This document shows positions 1 to 7,612 of a stretch of DNA of 22,618 bases, piece after piece. The notes under the pieces were generated by a model. That model was not told the origin of the DNA and searched no databases. It was given only the letters and a program-made list of their open reading frames with translations. A program made the translations under genes and the position numbers. Position 1 is the first letter of the stretch; every line of letters begins with the position of its first letter. Source of the stretch: a virus; the IMG/VR virus record IMGVR_UViG_3300044614_001201, positions 1-22,618 of that record. One strand, written 5' to 3'.

Positions 1-67
1 AATACATGAGGACAATAATTGAACCTCTATTGTACCAGACGTATCTAGCATCAATTCTATACTTCAT
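1..67 (-). CDS. Small unknown protein, 3' end cut by window edge
   Basis: An ATG at 67 opens a frame that stays open for 22 codons to the window edge (it begins MKYRIDARYVWYNRG). An AAGGTGG Shine-Dalgarno-like stretch lies about 10 bases upstream, and the gene follows the last complete gene of the tail operon by 24 bases on the same strand. I do not recognise the protein, and too little is visible to assign a domain. It is called because the start signal is good and the operon is otherwise gapless; a chance short frame remains possible. Confidence 0.5.
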   Translation of the reverse strand, partial: MKYRIDARYVWYNRGSIIVLMY

Positions 68-91
68 AGAATCAGTCCCACCTTTGTGTAT

Positions 92-298
92 TTATTGGGT
101 ATAAGTGGGTGGATGATATTTCACATATTCAAAGAAAGTGAGTTTCATTTCTTTTTGACTCATCCCACAATGCTTAGCTGCCTGGGGAAGATTCCATTTT
201 GCGCGAAACAAGTTTTCATTTGCTTCATTCACATTCTCTGGAGTTGTCTTGTTTGGTTCCTCTTTGAGGACCTTATAACTGATCTTATAAGGATTCAT
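92..298 (-). CDS. Small conserved-type unknown protein (68 aa)
   Basis: A 68-residue basic protein with no signal peptide or membrane segment. Residues about 36-62 (LPQAAKHCGMSQKEMKLTFF and the following YVKYHPP) have the spacing of a small helix-turn-helix-like unit: the pattern AAxxCGMSxxEM resembles recognition-helix segments of small regulators. That reading is inference only. It starts six bases after the stop of the preceding gene, in the run of small genes at the distal end of the tail operon. No clear Shine-Dalgarno is visible before the ATG, so it may depend on translational coupling. I recall similar small proteins in cyanomyoviruses but know no function. Confidence 0.65.
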   Translation of the reverse strand: MNPYKISYKVLKEEPNKTTPENVNEANENLFRAKWNLPQAAKHCGMSQKEMKLTFFEYVKYHPPTYTQ

Positions 299-304
299 AG
301 AACT

Positions 305-487
305 TCAGAGTGGGTTTGCGTAAGAAAGAACACTCTCATCAAGTGTGGCGCGAACAAATTCTAGAACATTCATAAATTCATCTACGGTATCACAGACGAC
401 TTCTTTTTCTCCACCCTCATTTGAATAAAGATAAACAGTTCGCTTGATGGGATCAACAACGCACCGTGAAAGGAATTCGTCTTGCAT
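305..487 (-). CDS. Small conserved-type unknown protein (60 aa)
   Basis: A 60-residue acidic protein that begins MQDEFLSRCVVDPIKRTVYL. Its first half looks like two beta strands (CVVDP, RTVYLYS, EKEVVCDT) and its second half like a helix (VDEFMNVLEFVRATLDE). It has no membrane segment and no recognised catalytic motif. It lies between two other short genes on the same strand, 14 bases after the upstream stop and 6 bases before the next start, so it is probably co-transcribed with the tail genes. Function unknown. Confidence 0.7.
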   Translation of the reverse strand: MQDEFLSRCVVDPIKRTVYLYSNEGGEKEVVCDTVDEFMNVLEFVRATLDESVLSYANPL

Positions 488-501
488 TAGATGGTTTTGG
501 A

Positions 502-708
502 TTACTCCGTAATCATAGCATCCCCTTCCCCACTAGTCAAGGGTGATGAAGATTCTTTATGTTTTGAAAAGATAACCATAAATTTCTCAAATTCATTCGG
601 ATCTTCAATGGACTTGTTTAAAGTCACATCGGGATGATCTAAAGGAAAATCGTAAAGTGGTGGTGACTCTTGTAATTCATGTTCGTATCTGGGAAATTCT
701 TCTTCCAT
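502..708 (-). CDS. Small acidic unknown protein (68 aa)
   Basis: An acidic, proline-rich 68-residue protein (begins MEEEFPRYEHELQESPPLYD). The frame could start further upstream at 735, but that would overlap the previous gene by 25 bases. The ATG at 708 lies two bases after that gene's stop and has GAGAGG about eight bases upstream, so I chose 708. The acidic N-terminus, a central helix candidate (DPNEFEKFMVIFSKH) and a Ser/Gly-rich tail suggest a partly disordered small protein. No domain recognised. Confidence 0.65.
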   Translation of the reverse strand: MEEEFPRYEHELQESPPLYDFPLDHPDVTLNKSIEDPNEFEKFMVIFSKHKESSSPLTSGEGDAMITE

Positions 709-710
709 TA

Positions 711-1385
711 TTAGTACCTCTCTAGATCTAACCACTGTGATGTATGTGGAATTGATTGTGAAATTTGATAGTGTTTAGGTTTCAATGTGATTTTAATATC
801 ACCAGCAATAACATAACTAGTTTCTGTGGTATCTTGATTTAATTCCATATCAACTTTCAATGGTGATGGGAACATCAATAAACTACCTTCTGTTGGTGGT
901 ATCGCATATCCAACACAATTATATTTGTTTATATTTTTAAACATACCACCATCATTTGAAAAGTTAAATATTCCTTCAAAAAGTTCATTCTGATAATTTT
1001 CGGATTCAAAGCAAACTACATCTGGTTTATCTTTAGAAGTTTTTAAGTAATATCTAAAAGAAAGATCACTAGACCTATTATTATGGTGATTGGTCCATCC
1101 AGTGTTAGTATCATAAGATTCTACCCAAGAACGAACGACGTGCAAATTTACAACGTCTGGATTAACACCAAGAAGAATTAAATAATTTTCTATAGAATTT
1201 TTAAGAGATTTAAAAAATTCTAGATACTTAACATTTAAGTGTAAAAAATATAGATCGGGAAGACTATTATCTCTTTGTCTTTCCCTTATTAATTTAAGTT
1301 CTTCAAAATTATTTGATTTAAACTCTTCGTGAGATTCAAATAAATCTTGCCCAATTACAATGGGAAAAATTTGATGTACTTTCAT
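711..1385 (-). CDS. 2OG-Fe(II) oxygenase-like protein, probably catalytically dead
   Basis: A 224-residue protein clearly paralogous to the neighbour at 1587-2255. Both begin MKVH(Q/E)(I/V)FPIV, share a D(I/L)SF(C/R)YY strand and share YVIAGDIK near the end. In the neighbour, this fold carries the 2OG-Fe(II) dioxygenase ligands. Here the N-terminal cluster reads NHHNNRSSD (H100, H101), but the distal metal histidine is replaced in FPSPLKVD and the 2OG-binding arginine is replaced by serine (TETSYVIAGD). Metal- and cosubstrate-dependent chemistry is therefore unlikely. A structural or binding role in the virion would fit its place after the baseplate genes, but this is inference. The pair flanks a 58-residue gene. 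Confidence 0.7.
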   Translation of the reverse strand: MKVHQIFPIVIGQDLFESHEEFKSNNFEELKLIRERQRDNSLPDLYFLHLNVKYLEFFKSLKNSIENYLILLGVNPDVVNLHVVRSWVESYDTNTGWTNHHNNRSSDLSFRYYLKTSKDKPDVVCFESENYQNELFEGIFNFSNDGGMFKNINKYNCVGYAIPPTEGSLLMFPSPLKVDMELNQDTTETSYVIAGDIKITLKPKHYQISQSIPHTSQWLDLERY

Positions 1386-1397
1386 TAGTTTTCTTTT

Positions 1398-1574
1398 TTA
1401 ACCTCTAACGTCATAATTATAACCTGAAATTGAATATTGTTGAGAACTTCCTGGATAATCTGGAGTAACTGATTTAACAATATAATCAAATGCCGCAGAT
1501 TTTGTTCCATTAACAGAACCATCTTGGCAATTTGGTTTAAAATTAGGTTCCCATCCTGTGGTATCTATAGCCAT
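1398..1574 (-). CDS. Small protein with a DYPG tail motif (58 aa)
   Basis: A 58-codon frame from ATG at 1574 to TAA at 1398 fills the gap between the two oxygenase-like paralogues, leaving 12 bases on each side. GGAGAAA lies about six bases before the start. The protein (begins MAIDTTGWEPNFKPN, ends GYNYDVRG) contains TPDYPGSSQQYSI. This resembles the C-terminal TPSDYPGDNSEYNI of the structural protein at 2257-3045. The shared tail suggests a related virion-associated peptide or a detached tail domain. No function is known to me. Confidence 0.7.
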   Translation of the reverse strand: MAIDTTGWEPNFKPNCQDGSVNGTKSAAFDYIVKSVTPDYPGSSQQYSISGYNYDVRG

Positions 1575-1586
1575 TATTATTTCTCC

Positions 1587-2255
1587 TTAAAATGAAATCC
1601 AAAGTTTTGGGTTAGGCATACTTTGATGATGAAGATTATATTCTTCCTTTAAACATAATTTAATATCTCCAGCAATAACATATCTATCACTTAGATTATC
1701 TCTCTTTAAAGTAGAATGCATTAAACTGCTTGGAAACAATACAACCGTTCCTTCATGGGGAGTTATTGTATAATGTTCGCAATTATATCTATTAAATTTT
1801 TTTAATAGATTAAAACGATCCCCCGTTTCAAACATTCCTTTAGAAAGTTCATTTAAATTATTTGTATTGTGAACGCAAAATTTATCTGAGGATTCGTCAG
1901 ATTGAATATAATAACAAAAAGAAATATCTGCTCCATTATGTATATGAGGTTTAAGTTGAGGAATATCTTCATTGTGATACCCAACCCATGCCTTTGTAAT
2001 ATTAATATCTAGTTTTTCGTGTTGAATTTCTAGAAGATCAAGATACTTGCGAACACATTTAACTAATGAGTTAAAAAGTGGATAGTAATCTTTATTTAAA
2101 TGAAGAGAACATCTTCCAGAATTTTCTGGTGTTTCATTCTCATATCCATTAAACCATAATGTTTTTAGTTCGTTGAAATATTTTTCTTTAAATTCATCAT
2201 GAATATCAATAGTGTCTTGTGCGACTACTATTGGAAAGACCTCATGCACCTTCAT
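1587..2255 (-). CDS. 2OG-Fe(II) oxygenase-like protein with intact active-site motifs
   Basis: A 222-residue protein with the layout of the phage 2OG-Fe(II) oxygenase superfamily: a histidine cluster PHIHNGAD (H104, H106, D110), a following strand (DISFCYYI), then FPSSLMHST with distal H180 and R191 eleven residues later (DRYVIAGDI). H180 and R191 match the positions of the distal metal ligand and the arginine that holds 2-oxoglutarate. Which of H104, H106 and D110 bind iron cannot be decided by reading. It starts one base after the stop of the structural gene at 2257-3045 (TAATATG), so translation is probably coupled. The substrate is unknown; tail-operon placement suggests protein modification or a virion role. 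Confidence 0.75.
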   Translation of the reverse strand: MKVHEVFPIVVAQDTIDIHDEFKEKYFNELKTLWFNGYENETPENSGRCSLHLNKDYYPLFNSLVKCVRKYLDLLEIQHEKLDINITKAWVGYHNEDIPQLKPHIHNGADISFCYYIQSDESSDKFCVHNTNNLNELSKGMFETGDRFNLLKKFNRYNCEHYTITPHEGTVVLFPSSLMHSTLKRDNLSDRYVIAGDIKLCLKEEYNLHHQSMPNPKLWISF

Positions 2256-2256
2256 A

Positions 2257-3045
2257 TTATTTGTTTATGTTATATTCACTATTATCTCCTGGATAATCAC
2301 TAGGTGTCAACCCTTTATATTCCGGAATCAGTCTTTCACCATCTAATCTTTCTCCAAAGATCATATAATGACAGTGAATTGGCATACCACCTTTTGCTTG
2401 AAGATAAATTCTATTTTCATCGATTCTTTTAACAATTACATCTTGATGCGCCCCAATTTCCGTCAATGAAACTGTAATGGAGTCAATATCTACAAACTCT
2501 TTCCAGTATTGTGGTAGTTCAATATAGTTTTTATTTTTAACCTTTCCCCTAAAATAGACATCATTAGATGGACCTTCTGGGCAAGTATGCCTTAGTCTCC
2601 AACCTTCTTTAATTGGGTGAGGAATGTCAAAGTTTTTCTTTGCTGAAAGTCTATGCACACCACAAAATGAAAGCACATCACCTTGAGCAACTATATTTCC
2701 ACCTGCATTAATATTTCCACCTGCTACAATGCCCAAATTTACATCAAGAAAATTAAAAACAAAGGCATTTCCCCTAACACAAAGTGAATATGGAGAATGA
2801 TTAAATGCACCACAAGCAACAAGAACACCTGGAATAAATGGTGGTGGTGAATCTGAATTGGTCATTGGACCAACCATCAAAGATGCCTGAATTGTAGGAA
2901 AGGGAATCGGATTTCCAACAATCATAGGAGATTCTATGAATGCAGAACCTCTAATTTCTGTTGGACCAATTCCTAATGAAAGTGGCAATCCAACACCACA
3001 AAAAATTCTTTTGCCTACAGCAATATCATCAAATTTAAAAGACAT
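2257..3045 (-). CDS. Putative virion structural (tail) protein
   Basis: A 262-residue protein. Residues 1-125 are glycine- and proline-rich beta repeats (GLPLSLGIGPTEIRG; GGNINAGGNIVAQGDV), suggesting a fibrous or beta-helical part. Residues about 135-235 contain a module beginning FDIPHPIKEGWRLRHTCPEG and including VYFRGKV, IELPQYW and MIFGERLDGE. I recall this module from tail fibre and other structural proteins of many phages. The tail ends TPSDYPGDNSEYNI. The start overlaps the previous stop by one base (TAATG) with an AGGA just upstream. Its place after gp5 and the spike-like protein supports a baseplate or tail role. The exact position in the virion is unknown. Confidence 0.65.
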   Translation of the reverse strand: MSFKFDDIAVGKRIFCGVGLPLSLGIGPTEIRGSAFIESPMIVGNPIPFPTIQASLMVGPMTNSDSPPPFIPGVLVACGAFNHSPYSLCVRGNAFVFNFLDVNLGIVAGGNINAGGNIVAQGDVLSFCGVHRLSAKKNFDIPHPIKEGWRLRHTCPEGPSNDVYFRGKVKNKNYIELPQYWKEFVDIDSITVSLTEIGAHQDVIVKRIDENRIYLQAKGGMPIHCHYMIFGERLDGERLIPEYKGLTPSDYPGDNSEYNINK

Positions 3046-3632
3046 TATCCTAACCTCGTATTTTCTCTTATTTCAACTGTCGAAGGATATTTGGACTTTT
3101 TAAGTTTGGTTGCCCCAGTAGCACAGTCCGCAAGACCAGCAAACATTTCTAAAGTACCATCACCCACAACCTGGAGAACACCGGAGCAGAAGAATCTAGC
3201 AACAGCAGATCCATTCATCTCAATGTTTTTTGCCTTGACTTCAAATTTTTCATCAGCTTCAAAACTGATTACTCCATTCTTATTATTTTTACCAAGAGCA
3301 ATACCTTGGATATTCTCTGCCTCCATTATGATTCTACCTTTATGCGCTTTGATGAATATATCACCGCGAAGTGCTTCTAATACAAGCGCATTTGTATCAT
3401 CACTGACATCATCTCCAGTTTTTATTTGAGTGACGCCAGGAGCACGCATTATCGTCCATCCTGGTCTTGTCGCATCGGAATCCATTTGGACATAATGAAG
3501 TTCATCATATCCACTTCTTATTACATAACAAGATAAGACTTCATCATCAGATATGTGACCTCTACGAGTTTCACTATCTTTGGTGCCGTCTCTTACTGTT
3601 TGATAATTTTTTTTCTTGCCTTTTCCCGCCAT
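3045..3632 (-). CDS. Putative baseplate spike-like structural protein
   Basis: A 195-residue protein with a lysine-rich start (MAGKGKKKNYQTVRDGTKDS), then beta-rich sequence. Residues 85-160 alternate short strands (ALRGDIFIKAHKGRIIMEA; IAL; ISFEADEKFEVKAKNIEMNG) in the way seen in the C-terminal beta-prism or VgrG-like spikes that follow OB-fold hub proteins. It lies directly downstream of gp5, whose own C-terminus lacks such a spike, so it may supply the puncturing needle. That is inference from order and strand pattern. There is a 28-base gap after gp5 and no clear Shine-Dalgarno. Confidence 0.55.
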   Translation of the reverse strand: MAGKGKKKNYQTVRDGTKDSETRRGHISDDEVLSCYVIRSGYDELHYVQMDSDATRPGWTIMRAPGVTQIKTGDDVSDDTNALVLEALRGDIFIKAHKGRIIMEAENIQGIALGKNNKNGVISFEADEKFEVKAKNIEMNGSAVARFFCSGVLQVVGDGTLEMFAGLADCATGATKLKKSKYPSTVEIRENTRLG

Positions 3633-3660
3633 TAATCAAAAAGTCAATTTATAATATTTA

Positions 3661-6117
3661 TTAGGATTGTTGGGATAAAGATATCTTTCCAACACAGTCT
3701 ACCACAGAAATTATTTTTGTTCCAGCTGGTGGTGGTGCCTCTGGATCAACTTGTATAACTTTAAATACAGGAATCAACTCTGCATTATATCCACTATCAC
3801 TATCAACAAATATTCTTGGTCTTGCATCAAATCCATTCGCAGTTTTTTCAATATTAACTCCGACCACTGCACCATTTCTTATAATGGGTTTAAGAACAGC
3901 ACCTCTATCTGGTTCTATTATGATAGTATCATTTTCAGTATAATTAAATCCAGGATCCTTAACATAAACATCTTCAAGTTCTAAAATAATCGGATATGCT
4001 GCTGGAGACAATTGATTAATTAGTTCTGGCGATAATTGAGCAATTAGTTCTGGTGATAATTGAGCAATTTCTTCGGGTGTTAATTCGGATAAATTATTAA
4101 AACGATTAAATGCATCCAAGGCACTTGGAGGTGCTGTAATTGTAATTGGTTGAGTTATTGGAAATTCTACTCCAGCAGGAATAGTTATAGTATTAGTTCT
4201 TACTGGTGATGGAACTTTAACAAAATCTCCAGGATTTAACTCAATAATAGTTCCTGGATTAACTGGAGGGAAATAAGTTCCATCGGCACCTTTTTTATAA
4301 GACTGCCCAGGTTTTTTCCAAACTCTACCAGATCCACCTTCAGATCCATTAGGTGCAATTAAGTAATCAGTTCCCGAGTCAATAATGGCAATATTTTCAA
4401 TACTCTTGATTGATTCTCCAGCACTATTTTTAGAAGTACTCTTACTCATAATGGGAACAGCTGCTGCACCCGTTCCTGTTCCACAAGAATCATTAATAGA
4501 AACGGTTGGATCTCCAGTAAATCCACTTCCACCACTAACTAGATCAACAGCAAGCACCTCACCAACTGCTCCAACAACCACATTTCCTATAGCACCACTG
4601 CCACCAGATCCAAAAATACTTAATGCTGGAGCACCACACTCAATCGGTCCAATGTTACAATCACTTGCAAGAGATGAAAGAGTACTACCAGCACCACCAA
4701 CTAATCCACCAATGTCAAGATTGCTTGGATTAAATGCTCCAGAAAGATCTGTTGCTGCTTGTGCTGCTGATTGACCGATTGATTGTGCTTGATTAAAAAC
4801 GGATTCAATGCTAACTGGTCCACCACGATTATCACCAGCGCCTTTCCATGTACTCCACTGATCTAATGTTTGGCAAGATAATTCTTCTTCACAACTGAAA
4901 AGACCAAAAATCTTTTTGATAATTGAAAGAATTTGACCTGCCAAATTAGCAGCTGCTCCTACAGTTTGAAGTAATGCATTGACTGGTTTTAAAATGGAAT
5001 CTATCAATCCAGAAATAAACCCAGCAACCTTCCCAACAATATCTGATGCAACACCTTCTGCCAAACAGATGGGGACATTGACTGCTTTATTAACTAAGTT
5101 TTTTATTTGATTTCCAACTAGTTCTAACAACCCTTGAATAATTTTATTGATAGCGCAAGAAAGAAGATCTAAAGTTTTATTCTGTGCTTCCTTTACTGCT
5201 GGTCTAAGATTTGGGAAAAACAGGAAGTGAGCATTTTTAACAGTATCATTAACTTTTTCTATAATTGATTTTCTAACTGCCTCTACAATATTTTTAATCT
5301 TTGATGTTACAAATGTGATCGCATCAGTAACAGCATTTTCAATTCTCTTTTGTATTTTATCAATACGACCTGTCAATTGGGTACTAAAATCTCCGCTGAG
5401 TTTTGTTAGGTTCTCAACTATCAAAATCAATTTTTCAATATCTGCCGAAATACCTTTAACATCATTCCTACCACATCTGGTAAGTTTTGCCATCGGGGTT
5501 GCTATATTACCATCTTTCTTCTGCTGCTCAGATGCCAGATCTTTTAATCCAGAAGTTGTACCTTCAACAGAACTAATTACACCCTTTTCTTGAACTTCAG
5601 TCGTTCCGGGTGGTTTTACTTGAACAGCTTTATTTCCTTCGTTTGATGTTTTAATATTTGTAACTGCTATTTTATTATCTACAGTGTATCCACTGAAGGG
5701 TAAAAATCCAATCTTAGGTATCTTTTTTTCTAATGATGTTTGTGCGTTATTACCAAGCACACCCATAATAACAGGTTGTTGAGCATCTTCACCATCAATA
5801 AAAAATCCAAATACAAATGATCCTTGACGAAGTTGTGCAGAAGTAGACGCACTAGCTCCACCAGATCCGGCAGTAACTGGATACATAACAGTTGCCCAGG
5901 GCAGTTCATCATCGCTCAAATCTTCAAGATTGGCGGTATGATACCCCATTATTCTCACTTTGTATCTTTCACCAAATCCAGGAATAGCATCCGTAGACGC
6001 TACTCTTCTACCGTTAATATTATCTCTCCACTTGGTTTCGTCAACAACTTGACCAATCCACCAAACGAAACCGTCTCTTCCTACAAAGTGTTTTTGAAAT
6101 AACTGTTCTTCAATCAT
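3661..6117 (-). CDS. 5: Baseplate hub protein gp5 (OB-fold; no lysozyme domain seen)
   Basis: An 818-residue protein. Residues 17-122 match the T4 gp5 N-terminal OB fold: FVWWIGQVVDE, RYKVRIMGYH, LPWATVMYPVT, then LRQGSFVFGFFIDG and QQPVIMGVLGN. The T4 lysozyme domain that should follow is not recognisable. Residues 210-410 are instead long amphipathic helices, with a Cys-containing segment (LFSCEEELSC) after them. Residues 495-600 and 715-790 contain glycine-rich beta units (SGGSGFTGDPTVSI; KDPGFNYTENDTIII; DSDSGYNAELIPVF). An octapeptide repeat lies at about 675-705. The start overlaps the end of cp12 by eight bases, so translation is probably coupled. With the gp27-like gene upstream it should form the central hub. 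Confidence 0.8.
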   Translation of the reverse strand: MIEEQLFQKHFVGRDGFVWWIGQVVDETKWRDNINGRRVASTDAIPGFGERYKVRIMGYHTANLEDLSDDELPWATVMYPVTAGSGGASASTSAQLRQGSFVFGFFIDGEDAQQPVIMGVLGNNAQTSLEKKIPKIGFLPFSGYTVDNKIAVTNIKTSNEGNKAVQVKPPGTTEVQEKGVISSVEGTTSGLKDLASEQQKKDGNIATPMAKLTRCGRNDVKGISADIEKLILIVENLTKLSGDFSTQLTGRIDKIQKRIENAVTDAITFVTSKIKNIVEAVRKSIIEKVNDTVKNAHFLFFPNLRPAVKEAQNKTLDLLSCAINKIIQGLLELVGNQIKNLVNKAVNVPICLAEGVASDIVGKVAGFISGLIDSILKPVNALLQTVGAAANLAGQILSIIKKIFGLFSCEEELSCQTLDQWSTWKGAGDNRGGPVSIESVFNQAQSIGQSAAQAATDLSGAFNPSNLDIGGLVGGAGSTLSSLASDCNIGPIECGAPALSIFGSGGSGAIGNVVVGAVGEVLAVDLVSGGSGFTGDPTVSINDSCGTGTGAAAVPIMSKSTSKNSAGESIKSIENIAIIDSGTDYLIAPNGSEGGSGRVWKKPGQSYKKGADGTYFPPVNPGTIIELNPGDFVKVPSPVRTNTITIPAGVEFPITQPITITAPPSALDAFNRFNNLSELTPEEIAQLSPELIAQLSPELINQLSPAAYPIILELEDVYVKDPGFNYTENDTIIIEPDRGAVLKPIIRNGAVVGVNIEKTANGFDARPRIFVDSDSGYNAELIPVFKVIQVDPEAPPPAGTKIISVVDCVGKISLSQQS
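4008..4084 (-). repeat. 24-base tandem repeat encoding an LSPELIAQ octapeptide
   Basis: About three copies of a 24-base unit occur in gp5. They encode LTPEEIAQ, LSPELIAQ and LSPELINQ, followed by a partial LSP. The DNA copies are nearly identical (gataattgagcaattagttc occurs almost unchanged in adjacent units), which points to recent slippage expansion. The peptide probably forms a helical linker between the hub's Pro/Thr-rich region and its C-terminal beta units. Confidence 0.8.
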
Positions 6118-6322
6118 CGTAGATTCTACACTCTAATGCGTTTGGGTTGTCATTACAATAAAGTTCAAGGGGGGATGGATCATGATTATCATCCGGATGA
6201 GATACTTGATATCTCTCCAATGATTCTAGTTCTTCTTCAGCATGTCTTCTTGATTGTGAAGATGCCATTGGATCTTCAATTATTCTCTTATCATGATCAA
6301 TGTGCTTTTGGATGTTTTCCAT
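6110..6322 (-). CDS. cp12: CP12-like Calvin-cycle regulator (auxiliary metabolic gene)
   Basis: A 70-residue acidic protein. Its C-terminus, SPLELYCNDNPNALECRIYD, closely matches the C-terminal GAPDH-binding end of CP12, including two cysteines eight residues apart and the terminal YDD. In cyanobacteria, CP12 ties GAPDH and phosphoribulokinase into an inactive complex and so slows carbon fixation. Phage CP12 is known as an auxiliary gene that should favour pentose-phosphate flux. Residues 1-45 are helical and lack the N-terminal cysteine pair and the AWD-VEEL core of plant and host CP12; I recall the phage forms being similarly reduced. It starts immediately after the gp27-like stop and overlaps gp5 by eight bases, so it should be made late along with the tail hub. 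Confidence 0.8.
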   Translation of the reverse strand: MENIQKHIDHDKRIIEDPMASSQSRRHAEEELESLERYQVSHPDDNHDPSPLELYCNDNPNALECRIYDD

Positions 6323-7612
6323 TTAACTTACCTTACCTGAAAATGAATCTCTTACGAGAGTAAGACTTGTAAAAGTGTCTTTTGGAGTAATTCTATGACA
6401 TAAACTAGCAATCATATACTTTCCTTTAGTTTGCATATTTGGTTTTTTATTTTCAATTTTTGCAAGATCTGGGAAATCACACTCAATCATATCCCCCGCA
6501 TGAAGACTGAAATCTCCTGGAATCATAATATGAGTCTTAATGCTATATAGCTGATTATATCTCATAATTGATTGGACCATTGTGTTTGGTGCATCAAAAT
6601 TAGGATCTGTTGGTTTTGCTTTCCAATTTTTTAATTGCTCTTTAGCATCTTTTCCCGATGGTAGTGTTCCTAAATCTAATACGTGATTCATAAATCTAGT
6701 CGGAAGTTTAGTAAATTCTTTATCAACAAATAGAATATTATCGGCAGCGATTTCAATTTTAGATTTTTGATCATTCTCTAAAGAATAAGTTCTCACTTGA
6801 TAATCCATAGCATAAAAATCAAAGAAAATACTACGGTTATGATACATTCCCAATGACATGTTTTGCTGCAAATCTATATTCCTATCAATTTTTACATTGA
6901 TAATTTTTCCATCATATCCTTCTGGTGTTTTTGTGGAATTTGTATAAACATATTTTTTCTTTGGTTCTTGCTTTAAAAGAACATCAATTGATTTAAACTT
7001 AAATGCTTCACTTGTTTCATACATAAAATAACCTGCAGCACCACCAATCCCCTTTTCCGGAACTGCCTTTGATGCTAACCAAGTACAGACATATAATGGT
7101 TTTCTATCATTTCCTATAAAATTATAATTAACACCTGTCTTATCAATATCTAATTTCTTTTTAACTTGTAATCCTTTTGGATCGGTAAGTATTTTCCTAA
7201 CTGATTCTGAAATATCTCTTTCAAATCTAGTAACGACTCTTGATTGTTCATTCGCAATGAATTCTTTAGTGCAAAAATCTAACATATAAACATCATTTGA
7301 AGTTCCTGGTGATGAACTATTCACACGATTTACATATAAATCTAAATCAAGTTTATTTGGTTTAGATTGATTATCCTCGATAATCAACTTTACAAACTCA
7401 CCACCACGAATTGGAAGACCATCCAACAATCCTATCATTTCTTTTTGATTTGGTTCTAAACCACCAGATTCAGCAATAATAGCAGTTGCTGAAATTGTAT
7501 TTGAAAGTACATTTTCATAATATTTAATCTCAGGTGAAACCTGACTAATATCTTTTGACTTAACTTCAAACTTTTTTATATTGCCCGATAAGGCGGCTTC
7601 ATTACTTGCCAT
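6323..7612 (-). CDS. 27: Baseplate hub protein, gp27-like
   Basis: A 429-residue protein (T4 gp27 is about 390). The C-terminal part reads IMIPGDFSLHAGDMIECDFPD and then KGKYMIASLCHRI, ending SLTLVRDSFSG. This follows the pattern of gp27/gpD hub proteins, where a beta domain closes with 'kG-Y-I--v-H' and a final 'L-l-RD'. An N-terminal segment (GGEFVKLII, LYVNRV, VYMLDFCT) fits the tail-tube-like first domain. It lies between the tape-measure genes and gp5, the usual hub position, and overlaps the upstream stop by one base (TAATG). The assignment rests on pattern and position. Confidence 0.6.
   Translation of the reverse strand: MASNEAALSGNIKKFEVKSKDISQVSPEIKYYENVLSNTISATAIIAESGGLEPNQKEMIGLLDGLPIRGGEFVKLIIEDNQSKPNKLDLDLYVNRVNSSSPGTSNDVYMLDFCTKEFIANEQSRVVTRFERDISESVRKILTDPKGLQVKKKLDIDKTGVNYNFIGNDRKPLYVCTWLASKAVPEKGIGGAAGYFMYETSEAFKFKSIDVLLKQEPKKKYVYTNSTKTPEGYDGKIINVKIDRNIDLQQNMSLGMYHNRSIFFDFYAMDYQVRTYSLENDQKSKIEIAADNILFVDKEFTKLPTRFMNHVLDLGTLPSGKDAKEQLKNWKAKPTDPNFDAPNTMVQSIMRYNQLYSIKTHIMIPGDFSLHAGDMIECDFPDLAKIENKKPNMQTKGKYMIASLCHRITPKDTFTSLTLVRDSFSGKVS

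Noticed and set aside
3646-3653. TATAAATT on the minus strand, a possible late promoter
   Set aside because: It lies only 13 bases before the ATG at 3632, leaving almost no leader, and may be chance in an AT-rich gap.
4385-4774. A 129-codon plus-strand ORF
   Set aside because: Antisense to the Gly/Ala/Ser-rich part of gp5; Pro/Thr-rich shadow without a start signal.
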